In this document: positions 6,625 through 16,215 of the stretch, one piece after another
Position numbering within the stretch: the stretch's first letter is position 1
Layout of the letters: every line of letters begins with the position of its first letter
DNA from: DAHUXD01 sp963736455
Lineage (GTDB): Bacteria; Acidobacteriota; Thermoanaerobaculia; UBA5066; Gp7-AA6
Reading direction: 5' to 3'
DNA length: 64,000 nucleotides
NCBI GenBank assembly: GCA_963736455.1
Contig: CAVTON010000002.1
Coordinates: forward strand, 558,001 to 622,000
Program-made: the position numbers and the translations under genes
The notes under the pieces: model-generated
Database searches by the model: none
The model's input: the letters and a program-made list of their open reading frames with translations, nothing else
Told to the model about the DNA's origin: nothing

Positions 6625-9282
6625 ATGACTCTTGCCACCGGAACCCGCCTCGGTCCCTACGAGGTTCTCTCGCCGCTGGGCGCGGGCGGAATGGGGGAGG
6701 TGTACCGGGCCAGAGACGAGCGGCTTTCACGGGAGGTGGCGATCAAGGTGCTGCCTTCGGAGCTGTCCCCCGACGCGGAGCGTCTGAAGCGGTTTGAGAA
6801 GGAAGCGCGGTCGGCGTCGGCTCTGAATCATCCCAATATAGTCACGATCTACGACATCGGGTCTTCCGAAGGTGTTTCCTGGATCGCGATGGAGCGGGTG
6901 GAAGGGACGACGCTTCGGGAGCTCCTGGCGCGTGGTCCCTTGCCGGTCAGAAAGCTGTTCCAGACGGCACCGCAGATCGCCGAAGGTCTGGCCAAGGCGC
7001 ATGAGGCGGGGATCGAGCACCGGGACCTTAAGCCCGAGAACGTGATGGTGACGAAAGACGGACTCGTCAAGATCCTGGACTTCGGACTGGCAAAGCTGAT
7101 GTCGACGACGTCGGGCAGCGGGCAGGGGTCGCACCTCCCGACGATGACGGAGACGACGCCCGGGATGGTGGTCGGTACGGTGGGGTACATGTCGCCGGAG
7201 CAGGCGAGTGGCGTTCCCCTCGACTTTCGGTCGGATCAGTTTTCGCTCGGGTCGATCCTGTACGAGATGGCGACCGGGAAGAGGGCGTTCCAGAAGAAAA
7301 CGCCCATCGACACTCTGGCGGCGATCCTGAACGAGGATCCCGAGCCGATCGGCGCCCTCAATCCGCTGGTCCCGGCGCCGTTGCGCTGGATCACCGAGCG
7401 CTGCCTGGCGAAGGATCCGGACGACCGATACGTCTCGACGAGAGATCTCGCTCGAGAGATCGCGACGCTCCGCGATCGAATCGCCGAGGGGTCCCTGTCT
7501 GGAGCCGCAGTCGCGTCCTCGAAAGGGATTCGGGTGCGCGCAATCGTCCTGGCGCTCGCCTTCGCCGCCGTGCTCGCTCTCGGAGTCTTTGCGGGCCGGC
7601 CGCTCTGGAAGGCGCGTTTCGATACGCGTCCGACACTCCGCCAGGTCACCTTCCGCCACACCGAAATCAGCCACGCGCGATTCGGGCCGAAGGCCCAGAC
7701 GATCATCTTCTCGATCGCCGCCGTAGGCGGAGAGCCCGAGCTCCAGTCGGCGCAACCGGGGAATCCGGAATCGAAATCGCTGGGCCTGCCTCCGGCCGAG
7801 GTTCTGTCGGTCTCGACATCCGGCGAGCTCGCGATCCTTTTTGGAGGAGGTTCAATTCGAGGCGGGACGCTCGCCAGGGTGTCCCTGGCTGGAGGTGCTC
7901 CGCGAGAGCTCATGGAGCAGATCCGGGATGCCAGCTGGGCTCCGGACGGAAAGACTCTTGCCGTGCTTCACGGGGTCGATGGACGGTTTTGGATCGAGTA
8001 CCCCCCCGGGAAAGTTCTGTATCAGCCGCAAGGCGAGGTCTGTGACATTCGGATCTCCGCAGCCGGCGATCGTCTTCTTCTCAAAGAATCCGGGAGCATC
8101 GCGGACTTGGAGAGCCTCATCGTGTTGGATCTCTCCGGGAAGCCGAGGAAGATCGCCTCGGTTCCTTACGAAGCGATCTGGTCGCCGCGAGGCGACGAGG
8201 TCTGGTTCAACGAGATCGGGGGCGGCACGACCTCGATCTACGCCGTGACAATCTCCGGGAAGCGCCGTTTCGTCGGCGCCTTCCCCGGAGACTTCGACCT
8301 CCATGACATCTCCCGCGACGGACAAGTGCTGCTCGAGAGAGAGTCCATGGAGTACGAGATGATCGGGCGGGCCGCCGGCCAGCCCGCGGAGCGGAACCTC
8401 TCCTGGCTCGATGGCTCGGTGCCCGTGGATCTGTCGGCCGACGGAAGCCTCCTGCTGTTTTCGGAAGTCGCGATGGGAGGCGGACCCGCCAAGGCCATCT
8501 ACAAGAGAAGGGCTGACGGCTCGCCCGCGGTGCGCCTGGGCGACGGTAATCCACTCGCTCTGTCCCCCGACATGAAATGGGCATTGAGGGCTCACGACAC
8601 CTCTCATCTGGTCCTTCTCCCGACGGGCCCGGGCCAGTCGCGCGAGATCCTGCTCCCCGGCATCTCTCTTTTCGGGGCGCTCCCGGGGCCTGTTTTCGTC
8701 GGGCAGGGCGCGTACTTTTTTCCGGACGGGAAGCGCATCCTCATCCGCGCGATCGACGCGGATCAGAGAATCAGGCTCCATGTTCTCGACACCGAGACGG
8801 GCAAGGCTCACGCCGTCACACCCGAAGGAGTACACCCTCAGGCGCCTTTCCTCCTGTCGCCCGACGGCGAGTCCATCATCTGTTACAGAAGCGGGGTGGG
8901 ATACGAGCTTTACGAGCTTTCGGGCGGTCCCGCCCGAAAGCTCCCCGGCCTCTCGACCATTCAGGAAGGCATCGCGTTCAGATGGTGTGCCGACGGCCGT
9001 TCTATCTTCGTCGAGGAGAAGGATGCGGGGCTCGTGAAGGTCTTTCGACTGGACCTGGCGACCGGGCGTCGAGCGCCCTGGAGAGACCTGGCGATGACTG
9101 GTCTCGACACCCGCCCCGGCCGTCGTCGTGATACCGACGCCCGACGGGAAGTCCTACGTCTATGGTTACCACAGATACTCCGCGGACCTCTTCATCGCGG
9201 ACGGGTTGAGATAGGGGCTCCGGGCAGGCCGAACGCTCGGGGATTCTTGCGCGTTAACATCGCCGCAGAGAGCTCGGGATGA
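6625..9282 (+). CDS. Ser/Thr protein kinase with TolB/WD40-like propeller (frameshift near 3' end)
   Basis: Hanks-type kinase: glycine loop 'GAGGMGEVYRA' (about residues 19-29), ATP lysine K41 in 'VAIKVLP', catalytic loop 'HRDLKPENV', metal-binding 'DFGLAK', and 'TVGYMSPEQASG' in the activation region. After the kinase domain comes one membrane segment 'AIVLALAFAAVLALGVFAG' (about 305-323), then a propeller of roughly 500 residues with repeated 'SPDGxS' turns, presumably outside the membrane. Start ATG 6625; the ORF extends further upstream but only into truA. A base appears to be gained near 9108-9118 (run ACCCGCCCC). Removing one C restores 'IPTPDGKSYVYGYHRYSADLFIADG' and a TAG at 9212-9214, the normal family ending. 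As written, the frame runs to 9282 and overlaps the next gene. Neighbour and paralogue of the kinase at 9279. Confidence 0.88.
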   Translation: MTLATGTRLGPYEVLSPLGAGGMGEVYRARDERLSREVAIKVLPSELSPDAERLKRFEKEARSASALNHPNIVTIYDIGSSEGVSWIAMERVEGTTLRELLARGPLPVRKLFQTAPQIAEGLAKAHEAGIEHRDLKPENVMVTKDGLVKILDFGLAKLMSTTSGSGQGSHLPTMTETTPGMVVGTVGYMSPEQASGVPLDFRSDQFSLGSILYEMATGKRAFQKKTPIDTLAAILNEDPEPIGALNPLVPAPLRWITERCLAKDPDDRYVSTRDLAREIATLRDRIAEGSLSGAAVASSKGIRVRAIVLALAFAAVLALGVFAGRPLWKARFDTRPTLRQVTFRHTEISHARFGPKAQTIIFSIAAVGGEPELQSAQPGNPESKSLGLPPAEVLSVSTSGELAILFGGGSIRGGTLARVSLAGGAPRELMEQIRDASWAPDGKTLAVLHGVDGRFWIEYPPGKVLYQPQGEVCDIRISAAGDRLLLKESGSIADLESLIVLDLSGKPRKIASVPYEAIWSPRGDEVWFNEIGGGTTSIYAVTISGKRRFVGAFPGDFDLHDISRDGQVLLERESMEYEMIGRAAGQPAERNLSWLDGSVPVDLSADGSLLLFSEVAMGGGPAKAIYKRRADGSPAVRLGDGNPLALSPDMKWALRAHDTSHLVLLPTGPGQSREILLPGISLFGALPGPVFVGQGAYFFPDGKRILIRAIDADQRIRLHVLDTETGKAHAVTPEGVHPQAPFLLSPDGESIICYRSGVGYELYELSGGPARKLPGLSTIQEGIAFRWCADGRSIFVEEKDAGLVKVFRLDLATGRRAPWRDLAMTGLDTRPGRRRDTDARREVLRLWLPQILRGPLHRGRVEIGAPGRPNARGFLRVNIAAESSG

Positions 9283-11831
9283 CGCTGACTGTCGGTACAC
9301 GTCTCGGCCCCTACGAGATTGTCGCGCCCCTGGGTGCGGGCGGGATGGGGGAAGTGTACCGGGCGCGGGACACTCGGCTCGAGCGCGAGGCGGCCATCAA
9401 GGTTCTACCGGCCGAGCTGGCGTCGGACGGGGAGCGTCTGAAGCGATTCGAGAAGGAAGCGCGGTCAGCCTCTGCGCTCAACCACCCCAACATCGTAACG
9501 ATCTACGACTTCGGGTCGGAGGGAGGGGTCTCTTATATCGCGATGGAGCGGGTGGACGGGCCGACGCTTCGGGAGTTGCTCGCGGGCGGCCCACTTTCCG
9601 TCAGGAAGTTGTTCCAGATAGCGCCGCAAATCGCCGAGGGTTTGGCCAAGGCGCACGAGGCGGGGATCGTGCACCGGGACCTGAAGCCCGAGAACGTGAT
9701 GGTGACGAAGGACGGGCTGGTGAAGATCCTGGACTTCGGCGTGGCGAAGCTGACGTCGACGATGTCGGGCAGCGATGCGGGGTCGCACCTGCCCACTATG
9801 ACCGGGACGAGGCCCGGTATGGTGGTCGGCACGGTGGGCTACATGTCGCCGGAGCAGGCGAGCGGCGAGCCCCTCGATTTCCGATCCGACCAGTTTTCGC
9901 TCGGCTCGATCCTGTACGAGATGGCGACGGGCCGGAGGGCGTTTCAAAAGAAGACGGCGATCGACACACTGGCGGCGGTCTTGAACGAGGAGCCGGAGCC
10001 GATCGCGTCGGTCAACCCACAGGTCCCCGCTCCTCTGCGGTGGATCACCGAGCGATGTCTGGAGAAGGAGCCGGATGGCCGATACGTCTCGACACGGGAC
10101 CTGGCGCGGGAGCTCGCAACGGTGCGGGACCACGTGTCGGAAGCGTCGTTGTCGGCACTGGCGCCCGCGGTCGCGTCCCCGAAGGGGATTCGCGTTCGAG
10201 GTGTCGCTGTGGCACTGGCCCTCGCCGCGGCGCTCGCCGCCGGGGTCCTTGCAGGACTTCTCGTATGGAACGCCAGACTCGGCGTCCAGCCGTCCCTGCG
10301 CCAGGTCACGTTCCGCCGCGTCGGTATCAACTGGGCGCGGTTCGGCCCCGACGGCCAGACGATCATCTACTCGCTCCGCGTCGGCGGTCCGGGCGAGCTC
10401 TACACGTCGCAGGTCGGGAATCCCGAATCTCGGTCGCTGGGCCTGCCTCCCGCCAACATTCTGTCCGTGTCGGCGTCGGGTCAGCTCGCGGTCCTCGTCG
10501 GAGGCACTCCGAATCGGGGGACGCTCGCCACGGTGTCGCTGGCGGGCGGTGCGCCCAGGGAGCTCATGGAGAACGTCTGGGACGCGAGTTGGGCTCCGGA
10601 TGGAAAGAATCTCGCTGCGGTCCACGAGGTCGATGGACGAACGCGGATCGAGTACCCGCTGGGGAAAGTGTTGCACCAGCAGTCAGTCCCGACCCACTTC
10701 ATCGAGTTCTCTCCAGCCGGAGACCTGATGCTCTTCGTCACAATGGAGGCTGGGGTCGCCGGCGCCATCCCCAAGAGCGCCATGACGGTGGATCTGTCCG
10801 GAAGGACGAGCCGGATTGCCGCGATCCCGTACGAGGCTCGCTGGTCGCCTCGGGGCGACGAAGTCTGGTTCAACGAAATCAAGGACGGCACGACATCGAT
10901 CCGCGCCGTCACCCTCTCGGGGAAGCAGCGTTTCCTCGCCGCCTTCCCGGGAGACTTCGCGCTCCACGATGTCTCCCGCGATGGACGCGTGCTGCTCGAA
11001 AGGTCATCGCAAGAGGATGAGATGGTCGGGCGCGCTGCCGGCCAGTCCGCCGAGCGAAACCTGTCCTGGCTCGACGGTTCGGTTCCGGCCGATCTCTCCG
11101 CCGACGGGACTGTCCTGCTCTTCACCGAAGTCGGGATGGGAGGCGGGCCCGGACGCGCCGTTTACAAGAGAGGAACTGACGGCTCGCCGGCTGTGCGCCT
11201 AGGGGAAGGCGTTGCCCTCGCCCTGTCGCCCGACGGGAAGTGGGCGCTGGCCTACCAGCGTTCTCAGCTCGTCCTTCTCCCGACCGGCCCCGGCCAGCCG
11301 CGAGAGCTGCCGTTCCCCGGGATGAGTCCCATCGGGGAGGGGGCATGCTTCTTTCCGGACGGGAAGCGAGTCCTTCTCCGTGCGATGGACGCCGACCAGA
11401 AGATTCGGCTTTATGTCTTCGACATCGAGACCGGCAAGGCCAGCGCCGTCACCCCCGAAGGGATTAACCCCCAGGTGCCTTTTTCGCTCTCGCCCGACGG
11501 CAGAGTCGTGGTCTGCTATAGAAGCGGGAGCGAGCTCTACGAGATCGACGGAGGATCCGCACGAGCCGTGCCGGGCCTCCCGGAGAATCTCCTGCCGATC
11601 AAATGGTGCGCTGATGGGCGCTGCCTTTTCGTGCGAACGACGGACATCAACCCGGTCAAAGTCTACCGTCTCGCGCTGTCCACGGGGCACCTGGAGCTCT
11701 GGAAAGAGTTCTCCATCCCCGATGTCGGAAATCAGGGCATGGACGTGTTTCCGACACCCGACGGAAAGTCCTACGTCTACGGTTACACGAGATACTTTGC
11801 GGATCTCTTCATCGCCGAGGGGTTGAGGTAG
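9279..11831 (+). CDS. Ser/Thr protein kinase with TolB/WD40-like propeller
   Basis: An intact 850-residue paralogue of the kinase at 6625. The kinase domain shows 'GAGGMGEVYRA', K41 in 'AAIKVLP', 'HRDLKPENV', 'DFGVAK' and 'GYMSPEQASGEP'. One membrane helix follows at about residues 307-327 ('VAVALALAAALAAGVLAGLL'). The remainder is a propeller with 'APDGKNL', 'SPDGKW' and 'FPDGKRV' turns, ending 'YGYTRYFADLFIAEGLR'. The layout is cytoplasmic kinase, one membrane pass, external sensor. Kinase domains of the two neighbours are nearly identical, pointing to recent tandem duplication. Its substrates are unknown; the FHA-containing regulators at 16216 and 18549 are natural candidates, but this is inference. 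Confidence 0.92.
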   Translation: MTLTVGTRLGPYEIVAPLGAGGMGEVYRARDTRLEREAAIKVLPAELASDGERLKRFEKEARSASALNHPNIVTIYDFGSEGGVSYIAMERVDGPTLRELLAGGPLSVRKLFQIAPQIAEGLAKAHEAGIVHRDLKPENVMVTKDGLVKILDFGVAKLTSTMSGSDAGSHLPTMTGTRPGMVVGTVGYMSPEQASGEPLDFRSDQFSLGSILYEMATGRRAFQKKTAIDTLAAVLNEEPEPIASVNPQVPAPLRWITERCLEKEPDGRYVSTRDLARELATVRDHVSEASLSALAPAVASPKGIRVRGVAVALALAAALAAGVLAGLLVWNARLGVQPSLRQVTFRRVGINWARFGPDGQTIIYSLRVGGPGELYTSQVGNPESRSLGLPPANILSVSASGQLAVLVGGTPNRGTLATVSLAGGAPRELMENVWDASWAPDGKNLAAVHEVDGRTRIEYPLGKVLHQQSVPTHFIEFSPAGDLMLFVTMEAGVAGAIPKSAMTVDLSGRTSRIAAIPYEARWSPRGDEVWFNEIKDGTTSIRAVTLSGKQRFLAAFPGDFALHDVSRDGRVLLERSSQEDEMVGRAAGQSAERNLSWLDGSVPADLSADGTVLLFTEVGMGGGPGRAVYKRGTDGSPAVRLGEGVALALSPDGKWALAYQRSQLVLLPTGPGQPRELPFPGMSPIGEGACFFPDGKRVLLRAMDADQKIRLYVFDIETGKASAVTPEGINPQVPFSLSPDGRVVVCYRSGSELYEIDGGSARAVPGLPENLLPIKWCADGRCLFVRTTDINPVKVYRLALSTGHLELWKEFSIPDVGNQGMDVFPTPDGKSYVYGYTRYFADLFIAEGLR

Positions 11832-11939
11832 TCGGCCTCCGAATCAGGTGTTCGCGAGATCAGATCCTCGGCGTCGGCGCCATTTCGGGGACATTAGCCG
11901 AGACCCAACGAATGCCTGGACTTGATCATGCGCCGGCCC

Positions 11940-12330
11940 GAGCACAAGAACGCGTTACTCCGAGCATCGCGAAGCGGGGACTCGACGCTGAGCGCCCTTC
12001 CACGCCGTGACGCCGGACGGGAAGTTCGTCGTGGGCTCCACGACAGGATGGCGGCGCTCTGTGCGCTGGAGTCGAAGGACGGTCCGGTCGTACCGATCCC
12101 GGGGATCGCGGCGGACGATCTTCCGATGCAGTGAAGCGACGATGGGAAGGCCCTCTACGTTCGAAGAGACGACGCGGAAGGCAAGATCTGGAGGATCGAG
12201 CTTGCGACCGGGCAGAAGCGGCTCATTCCGTCGATCCAACCGACAGAGAGCAGTGGCGCGGAACCGGACGGAGAACGCTTCTGACGATCGCCATCACGCC
12301 GGACGGCGGTGCGTGCGGGTAACGCCCGAC
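11940..12330 (+). pseudogene. Decayed fragment of a kinase-type propeller
   Basis: No intact gene lies between 11832 and 12527. Translation shows remnants of the same propeller family spread over frames. One frame gives 'ALESKDGPVVPIPGIAADD', then an in-frame TGA where the family has Trp (12132-12134), then 'SDDGKALYVRRDDAEG' and 'KIWRIELATGQKRL'. Another frame gives 'AVTPDGKFVVGSTT', and a later piece 'LTIAITPDGGACG'. This is a broken relative of the propellers at 6625 and 9279. The 100 bases before the receptor gene at 12528 hold no obvious promoter. Confidence 0.7.
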
Positions 12331-12527
12331 GGGAGCGCCTGGATGGAAGTCCTTGGATTCTCCGGCCTTTCTCCGGCTTTTCCCCGGGGAACTGGTTCGG
12401 CGGCGCTGACGCGACACCTTTGAGTTAGCCTCAAGCCATCGGGTTTTCAGCCCCCGGTGCCCTTTCGGGTTCCAGCTCGGATTCGGTTCGGAGGTCATTC
12501 GAGACGAAGGTCGGTCGAGGAGGGGGT

Positions 12528-15500
12528 ATGAAGGTGGCGACGCGCCGGTCCTCGCTCGCTGCGCAGTCCTTGGCTCTCTTTCTGTCCGCGGGCGCTCTCC
12601 TTGCGCAGACAACGGGGACGCTCGAGGGTCAGGTGACCGAACAGAGCGGCGCGGCCCTGCCAGGGACGACGGTGGAGCTGACGGGCGTCCCGCTGCAGGG
12701 CACGAGGGCGGCGGTGACCGGCGCGGATGGCCGTTACCGGTTCCTGTCCCTCGTTCCAGGCGACTACACAGTCACGGCTCGGCTCGACGGCTTCGCCTCG
12801 GCGCAGAAGAAGGCGACCGTCACGCTCGACGCGCTGACGACCGCCAACATCCCGATGACGGTCGCGGCCTCGGCCGACGTGGTCGTCACGGGCGAAGCCC
12901 CGCTGATCGACGTCTCGTCGACAACCGCCGGCTCGAATTACGCCGGGAAGGTCATTGACAAGTTGCCCCTCCCAAGCCGCAACTATGCCGACATCGTGTT
13001 CACGCAGCCGGGCGTCCAGGCCGACAACGGTGAGACGCAGGGCCGTTCGCTCGCGATCTCGATCTACGGCTCGACGTCGGCCGAGAACTCGTTCCTGATC
13101 GACGGCGTCGACACGACGAACGTCATCAAGGGCATCCAGGGCAAGGACATCAACAACGAGTTCGTCCAGGAAGTCGAAGTCAAGACCTCGGGCTACCAGG
13201 CCGAATACGGCCGCAACACGGGCGGCGTAGTCAACGTGATTACGAAGGGCGGCGGCAACGAGTTCCACGGCGGGATCTTCGGCTACTACAACAACCTGTC
13301 GCTGGCCGCCGATCAGAAAAACCTCGTCACCGCTCCCTACTCGGAGACGGGCAATTCGCAGACGACGACGATCACGACGAAGGACACGCGCTCGGAAGGC
13401 GGGCTCGATCTCGGCGGCTTCATGGTGAAGGACCGGGTCTGGTTCTTCGCCGCGTACGACCGGGTCATCACGGGGACCTCGATCGAGCCGACGAGCGGCG
13501 CCGCGACGGGCGTCGACTTCCCGGCGACCTACACTGAGAACAAGTACTCACTGAAGCTCACGCTGAATCTCGCGCCGAACACGACGCTTCAGGGCGTGTA
13601 CTTCTCGGACCACCAGTCGCAGGTCGGGACGATCTCGAAGAACCCCCAGAGCTTCAATCCGAACGCCACTCAGGGTCGCATCGACGTCGGCGGACCGGAC
13701 TACGGCGCGCGGTTGAACCAGCTCTTCGGCTCGAGCGGCATTCTGACGCTGGCCTACGGCCAGCATGCCGACCGGTACCAGGTCAAGCCGGCGGGACAGA
13801 ACGATGTGCAGGTAACCGACACGACGACGGCCCCCACCAACGACGGTGCCTTCGACTACTATGGCGGCTACGGCGGGGTCTTCGGCACGGTCAGCAACAA
13901 TCACTCTTCGCGCCAGGCGTATGCCGCCTCGTATACCGGATATGTCGGAAACCACGAGTTCAAGGCGGGCGCCGACTACGAAAGCGTCGCGACCGCGGGC
14001 TCGTCCTACCTCACGGGCGGACAGCTGCTCACCATTTCCGCATGCCAGCAAACGGGAGGCCGAACGTGCGATCTCGACCAGGCTCCGCTATGGACGAATT
14101 CTCAGGGATACACATACCCCGTCTTCTACGGGCACGTCTTCCTTTCGGCCAACGCGGATCCGGCGAGCGTCATCCGCGATGCGCCGTTCGAAACGCCGAC
14201 GAAACGGTACGGCGCCTATGTACAGGACCAGTGGCGCGTCCTTCCGACACTCACGGCAAACTTCGGCTTACGCTACGACACCGAAACGCTCTATAACGGC
14301 TTGCAGCAGAAAGCCTTCAGCCTCACTAACCAGTGGGCACCGCGCTTCGGAGTGACCTGGGATTTCGCGGGTGACGGCACTTCTAAGCTCTACGCGTCAG
14401 CCGGCCGCTTCTACTATGCGATCCCAACCGACCTGAACGTTCGGGTCTTCACCGCGAATACGATCCAGTCAGTCTGGAACTACAGCCCCACCAGCCTGAT
14501 CCAGGGTCCTTCGGTGTGCGCTACCGGAGCGCCGACTCCCGGCTGCGTCCCGAGCCCCTCATTCACCCAGGTCGGCACCGTCCACGGCGAGCCCGTGGAT
14601 GCCGGCATCAAGGCCTCGTACCAGGACGAGTTCACGATCGGCATCGAGAAGGCGCTCGATTCCACGCTCTCGGTCGGCCTGAAGGGCACGTATCGCTCGC
14701 TCGGCCGGGCGGTCGAGGATCGCTGCGACCTGGACTACAACACGAGCCCGTACGGTGCTTCCTGCGCCCTCATGAACCCGGGCGCCACGGGTATCGACAA
14801 CCCTGCCGCGAGCGGCCTCTACAGCAGTTGCGACGGCTCGGACAATCCGACCGACCCGAATAGTGCTGCCTATCCCGGCAACGACGGCCAGCGCGTCTGC
14901 ACTCCTCCGGGTCAGGGTACGCCGAGTCCGGCGGCGAAGCGCATCTTTAAGGGCATCGAGCTCGTCGTCCGCAAGCAGTTTACGAACGAGATCTGGGCTC
15001 AGCTCTCCTATCTCGGCTCGACACTGACGGGTAACTACTCCGGGGCGATTCGCGAGGCCTCCGGACAGACGGATCCCGGCATCAACGCCGACTTCGATTA
15101 CCCGGCGTTTCTCGTCAACGCTGCCGGCCGCCTCGAGCTCGACCGGCCGAACCAGGGCCGGCTCGATGCCGTCTACAACGCGCCATGGGGTCTGTCAGCG
15201 GGGCTACAGTTTTACGTTCGCACCGGCACGCCGACGTCGATCGCGGGCGACTACGGAAGCGGCTATACCGAGGAGCTCTTCCTTTCCCAGCGCGGCTATG
15301 CCGGTCGCTTGCCGACGGACTACGAGATGAACCTGTCCCTGGCGTACAACCTGAACGTCGGTCCGGTGACGATTACGCCGCAGGCCTACGCGTTCCAGCT
15401 CCTGAATCGTCAGACGACCACGTCCACCAACACGGCCTTCAACCCGTACTCGACGTTCGTCACGGACCCGACGAGCCCCTTCTACGGGCAGGCGGGCGTC

Positions 15501-15641
15501 CAGCCCGGGACCACGGGCCCGAACGGCAACTTCTGTCCGGCGACGGCAGCGAGTCCGTGCAAGGACAATCCGAACTACAAGAAGACGACGGCCCAGACCG
15601 CACCGAGGCAATTCCGGTTTGCCCTGAAGTTGACGTTCTAG
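12528..15641 (+). CDS. TonB-dependent receptor with N-terminal carboxypeptidase-regulatory-like domain
   Basis: Outer-membrane receptor of 1037 aa. A signal peptide ('SLALFLSAGALLAQ', cut near residue 26) is followed by a CarboxypepD_reg-like domain at about 30-115 ('GTLEGQVTEQSGAALPGTTV' and 'GRYRFLSLVPGDYTVTA'). The TonB-dependent plug follows at about 120-240 ('LPLPSRNYADIVFTQPGVQ', 'SFLIDGVDTTNV' and 'YQAEYGRNTGGVVNVITKGG'). The rest is a long beta-barrel ending 'RQFRFALKLTF' with a terminal aromatic. ATG 12528 follows a strong AGGAGGGGG ribosome binding site. Proteins of this type import large ligands such as glycans or peptides using TonB energy; the ligand is unknown. No SusD partner is seen. 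It is flanked on both sides by debris of kinase-propeller genes. Confidence 0.93.
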   Translation: MKVATRRSSLAAQSLALFLSAGALLAQTTGTLEGQVTEQSGAALPGTTVELTGVPLQGTRAAVTGADGRYRFLSLVPGDYTVTARLDGFASAQKKATVTLDALTTANIPMTVAASADVVVTGEAPLIDVSSTTAGSNYAGKVIDKLPLPSRNYADIVFTQPGVQADNGETQGRSLAISIYGSTSAENSFLIDGVDTTNVIKGIQGKDINNEFVQEVEVKTSGYQAEYGRNTGGVVNVITKGGGNEFHGGIFGYYNNLSLAADQKNLVTAPYSETGNSQTTTITTKDTRSEGGLDLGGFMVKDRVWFFAAYDRVITGTSIEPTSGAATGVDFPATYTENKYSLKLTLNLAPNTTLQGVYFSDHQSQVGTISKNPQSFNPNATQGRIDVGGPDYGARLNQLFGSSGILTLAYGQHADRYQVKPAGQNDVQVTDTTTAPTNDGAFDYYGGYGGVFGTVSNNHSSRQAYAASYTGYVGNHEFKAGADYESVATAGSSYLTGGQLLTISACQQTGGRTCDLDQAPLWTNSQGYTYPVFYGHVFLSANADPASVIRDAPFETPTKRYGAYVQDQWRVLPTLTANFGLRYDTETLYNGLQQKAFSLTNQWAPRFGVTWDFAGDGTSKLYASAGRFYYAIPTDLNVRVFTANTIQSVWNYSPTSLIQGPSVCATGAPTPGCVPSPSFTQVGTVHGEPVDAGIKASYQDEFTIGIEKALDSTLSVGLKGTYRSLGRAVEDRCDLDYNTSPYGASCALMNPGATGIDNPAASGLYSSCDGSDNPTDPNSAAYPGNDGQRVCTPPGQGTPSPAAKRIFKGIELVVRKQFTNEIWAQLSYLGSTLTGNYSGAIREASGQTDPGINADFDYPAFLVNAAGRLELDRPNQGRLDAVYNAPWGLSAGLQFYVRTGTPTSIAGDYGSGYTEELFLSQRGYAGRLPTDYEMNLSLAYNLNVGPVTITPQAYAFQLLNRQTTTSTNTAFNPYSTFVTDPTSPFYGQAGVQPGTTGPNGNFCPATAASPCKDNPNYKKTTAQTAPRQFRFALKLTF

Positions 15642-15659
15642 GGCTGGAAGAATCGGTGC

Positions 15660-15721
15660 CTGAGTGCGCAGTCGATGGCTACACGAAATACCTCGCAGAC
15701 CTCTTCATCGAGGAGGGCTGA
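15660..15721 (+). pseudogene. 3' stub of a kinase-propeller gene
   Basis: The frame reads 'DGYTKYLADLFIEEG' then TGA. This is the family ending seen in the kinase at 9279 ('YGYTRYFADLFIAEGLR') and in the corrected kinase at 6625. Nothing upstream continues the similarity because the receptor gene ends at 15641. The receptor may have moved into a tandem kinase array, or the array lost material here. Confidence 0.65.
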
Positions 15722-15732
15722 AGTAGGCGGCC

Positions 15733-16005
15733 GCTGAATCGACATCCTTTTCGTCAGCGACCATGCTACCGCGTCTTGAATCGGCTGAAATGCAACGCCC
15801 GAAGGATTCGTGTAGGGATTCGTCGCGCCGGTCTGCGATTCCTGGACCGTGAGATTCACGAGAACGTCCGTCAGGTCGCCCACGCAGACCCAGTAGTGAC
15901 CGTTGATGGCGCAGCCGTTCAGCACCTTGACCACGACCTCGACGTTGCTCGGATCGAAGAACCAGAAGTAGCCCGTGTCACTCGCAAGCCTGACCGCTCA
16001 GCCAG
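15733..16005 (-). pseudogene. Remnant of a conserved C-terminal module of a secreted protein
   Basis: On the minus strand the frame reads 'TGYFWFFDPSNVEVVVKVLN', then 'GCAINGHYWVCVGDLTDVLV', then 'LTVQESQTGATNPYTNP' and 'GVAFQPIQDAVAW'. I recall this as the recurring C-terminal module of secreted acidobacterial proteins, with a 'NGHYWV' core and a 'VxLTVxDxxTG' strand. The frame is closed by a stop just upstream of the match, it lacks the usual stop after the last strand, and no start is available, so only the tail survives. The stretch 16006-16215 shows nothing else recognisable. Confidence 0.6.
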
Positions 16006-16215
16006 CCGCAGACGATCAGAACAACGACCGGGGTCTTATTCGAGGCCACCGTGTTGTAGGTGCGAGAAAACCGGGCCTGTCTGTTTATGGCTGCTCCTTC
16101 GTGCGCGCCCGTGCGCAGTGCCGAGAGAGCTGCGCGATAATCACGCTGTCCCGCCCACTGCGCCGGAGTCGTCGGGAAGGCGTGAGGAACTTCCGGCTTT
16201 TTTGCTGGAGCGAGG

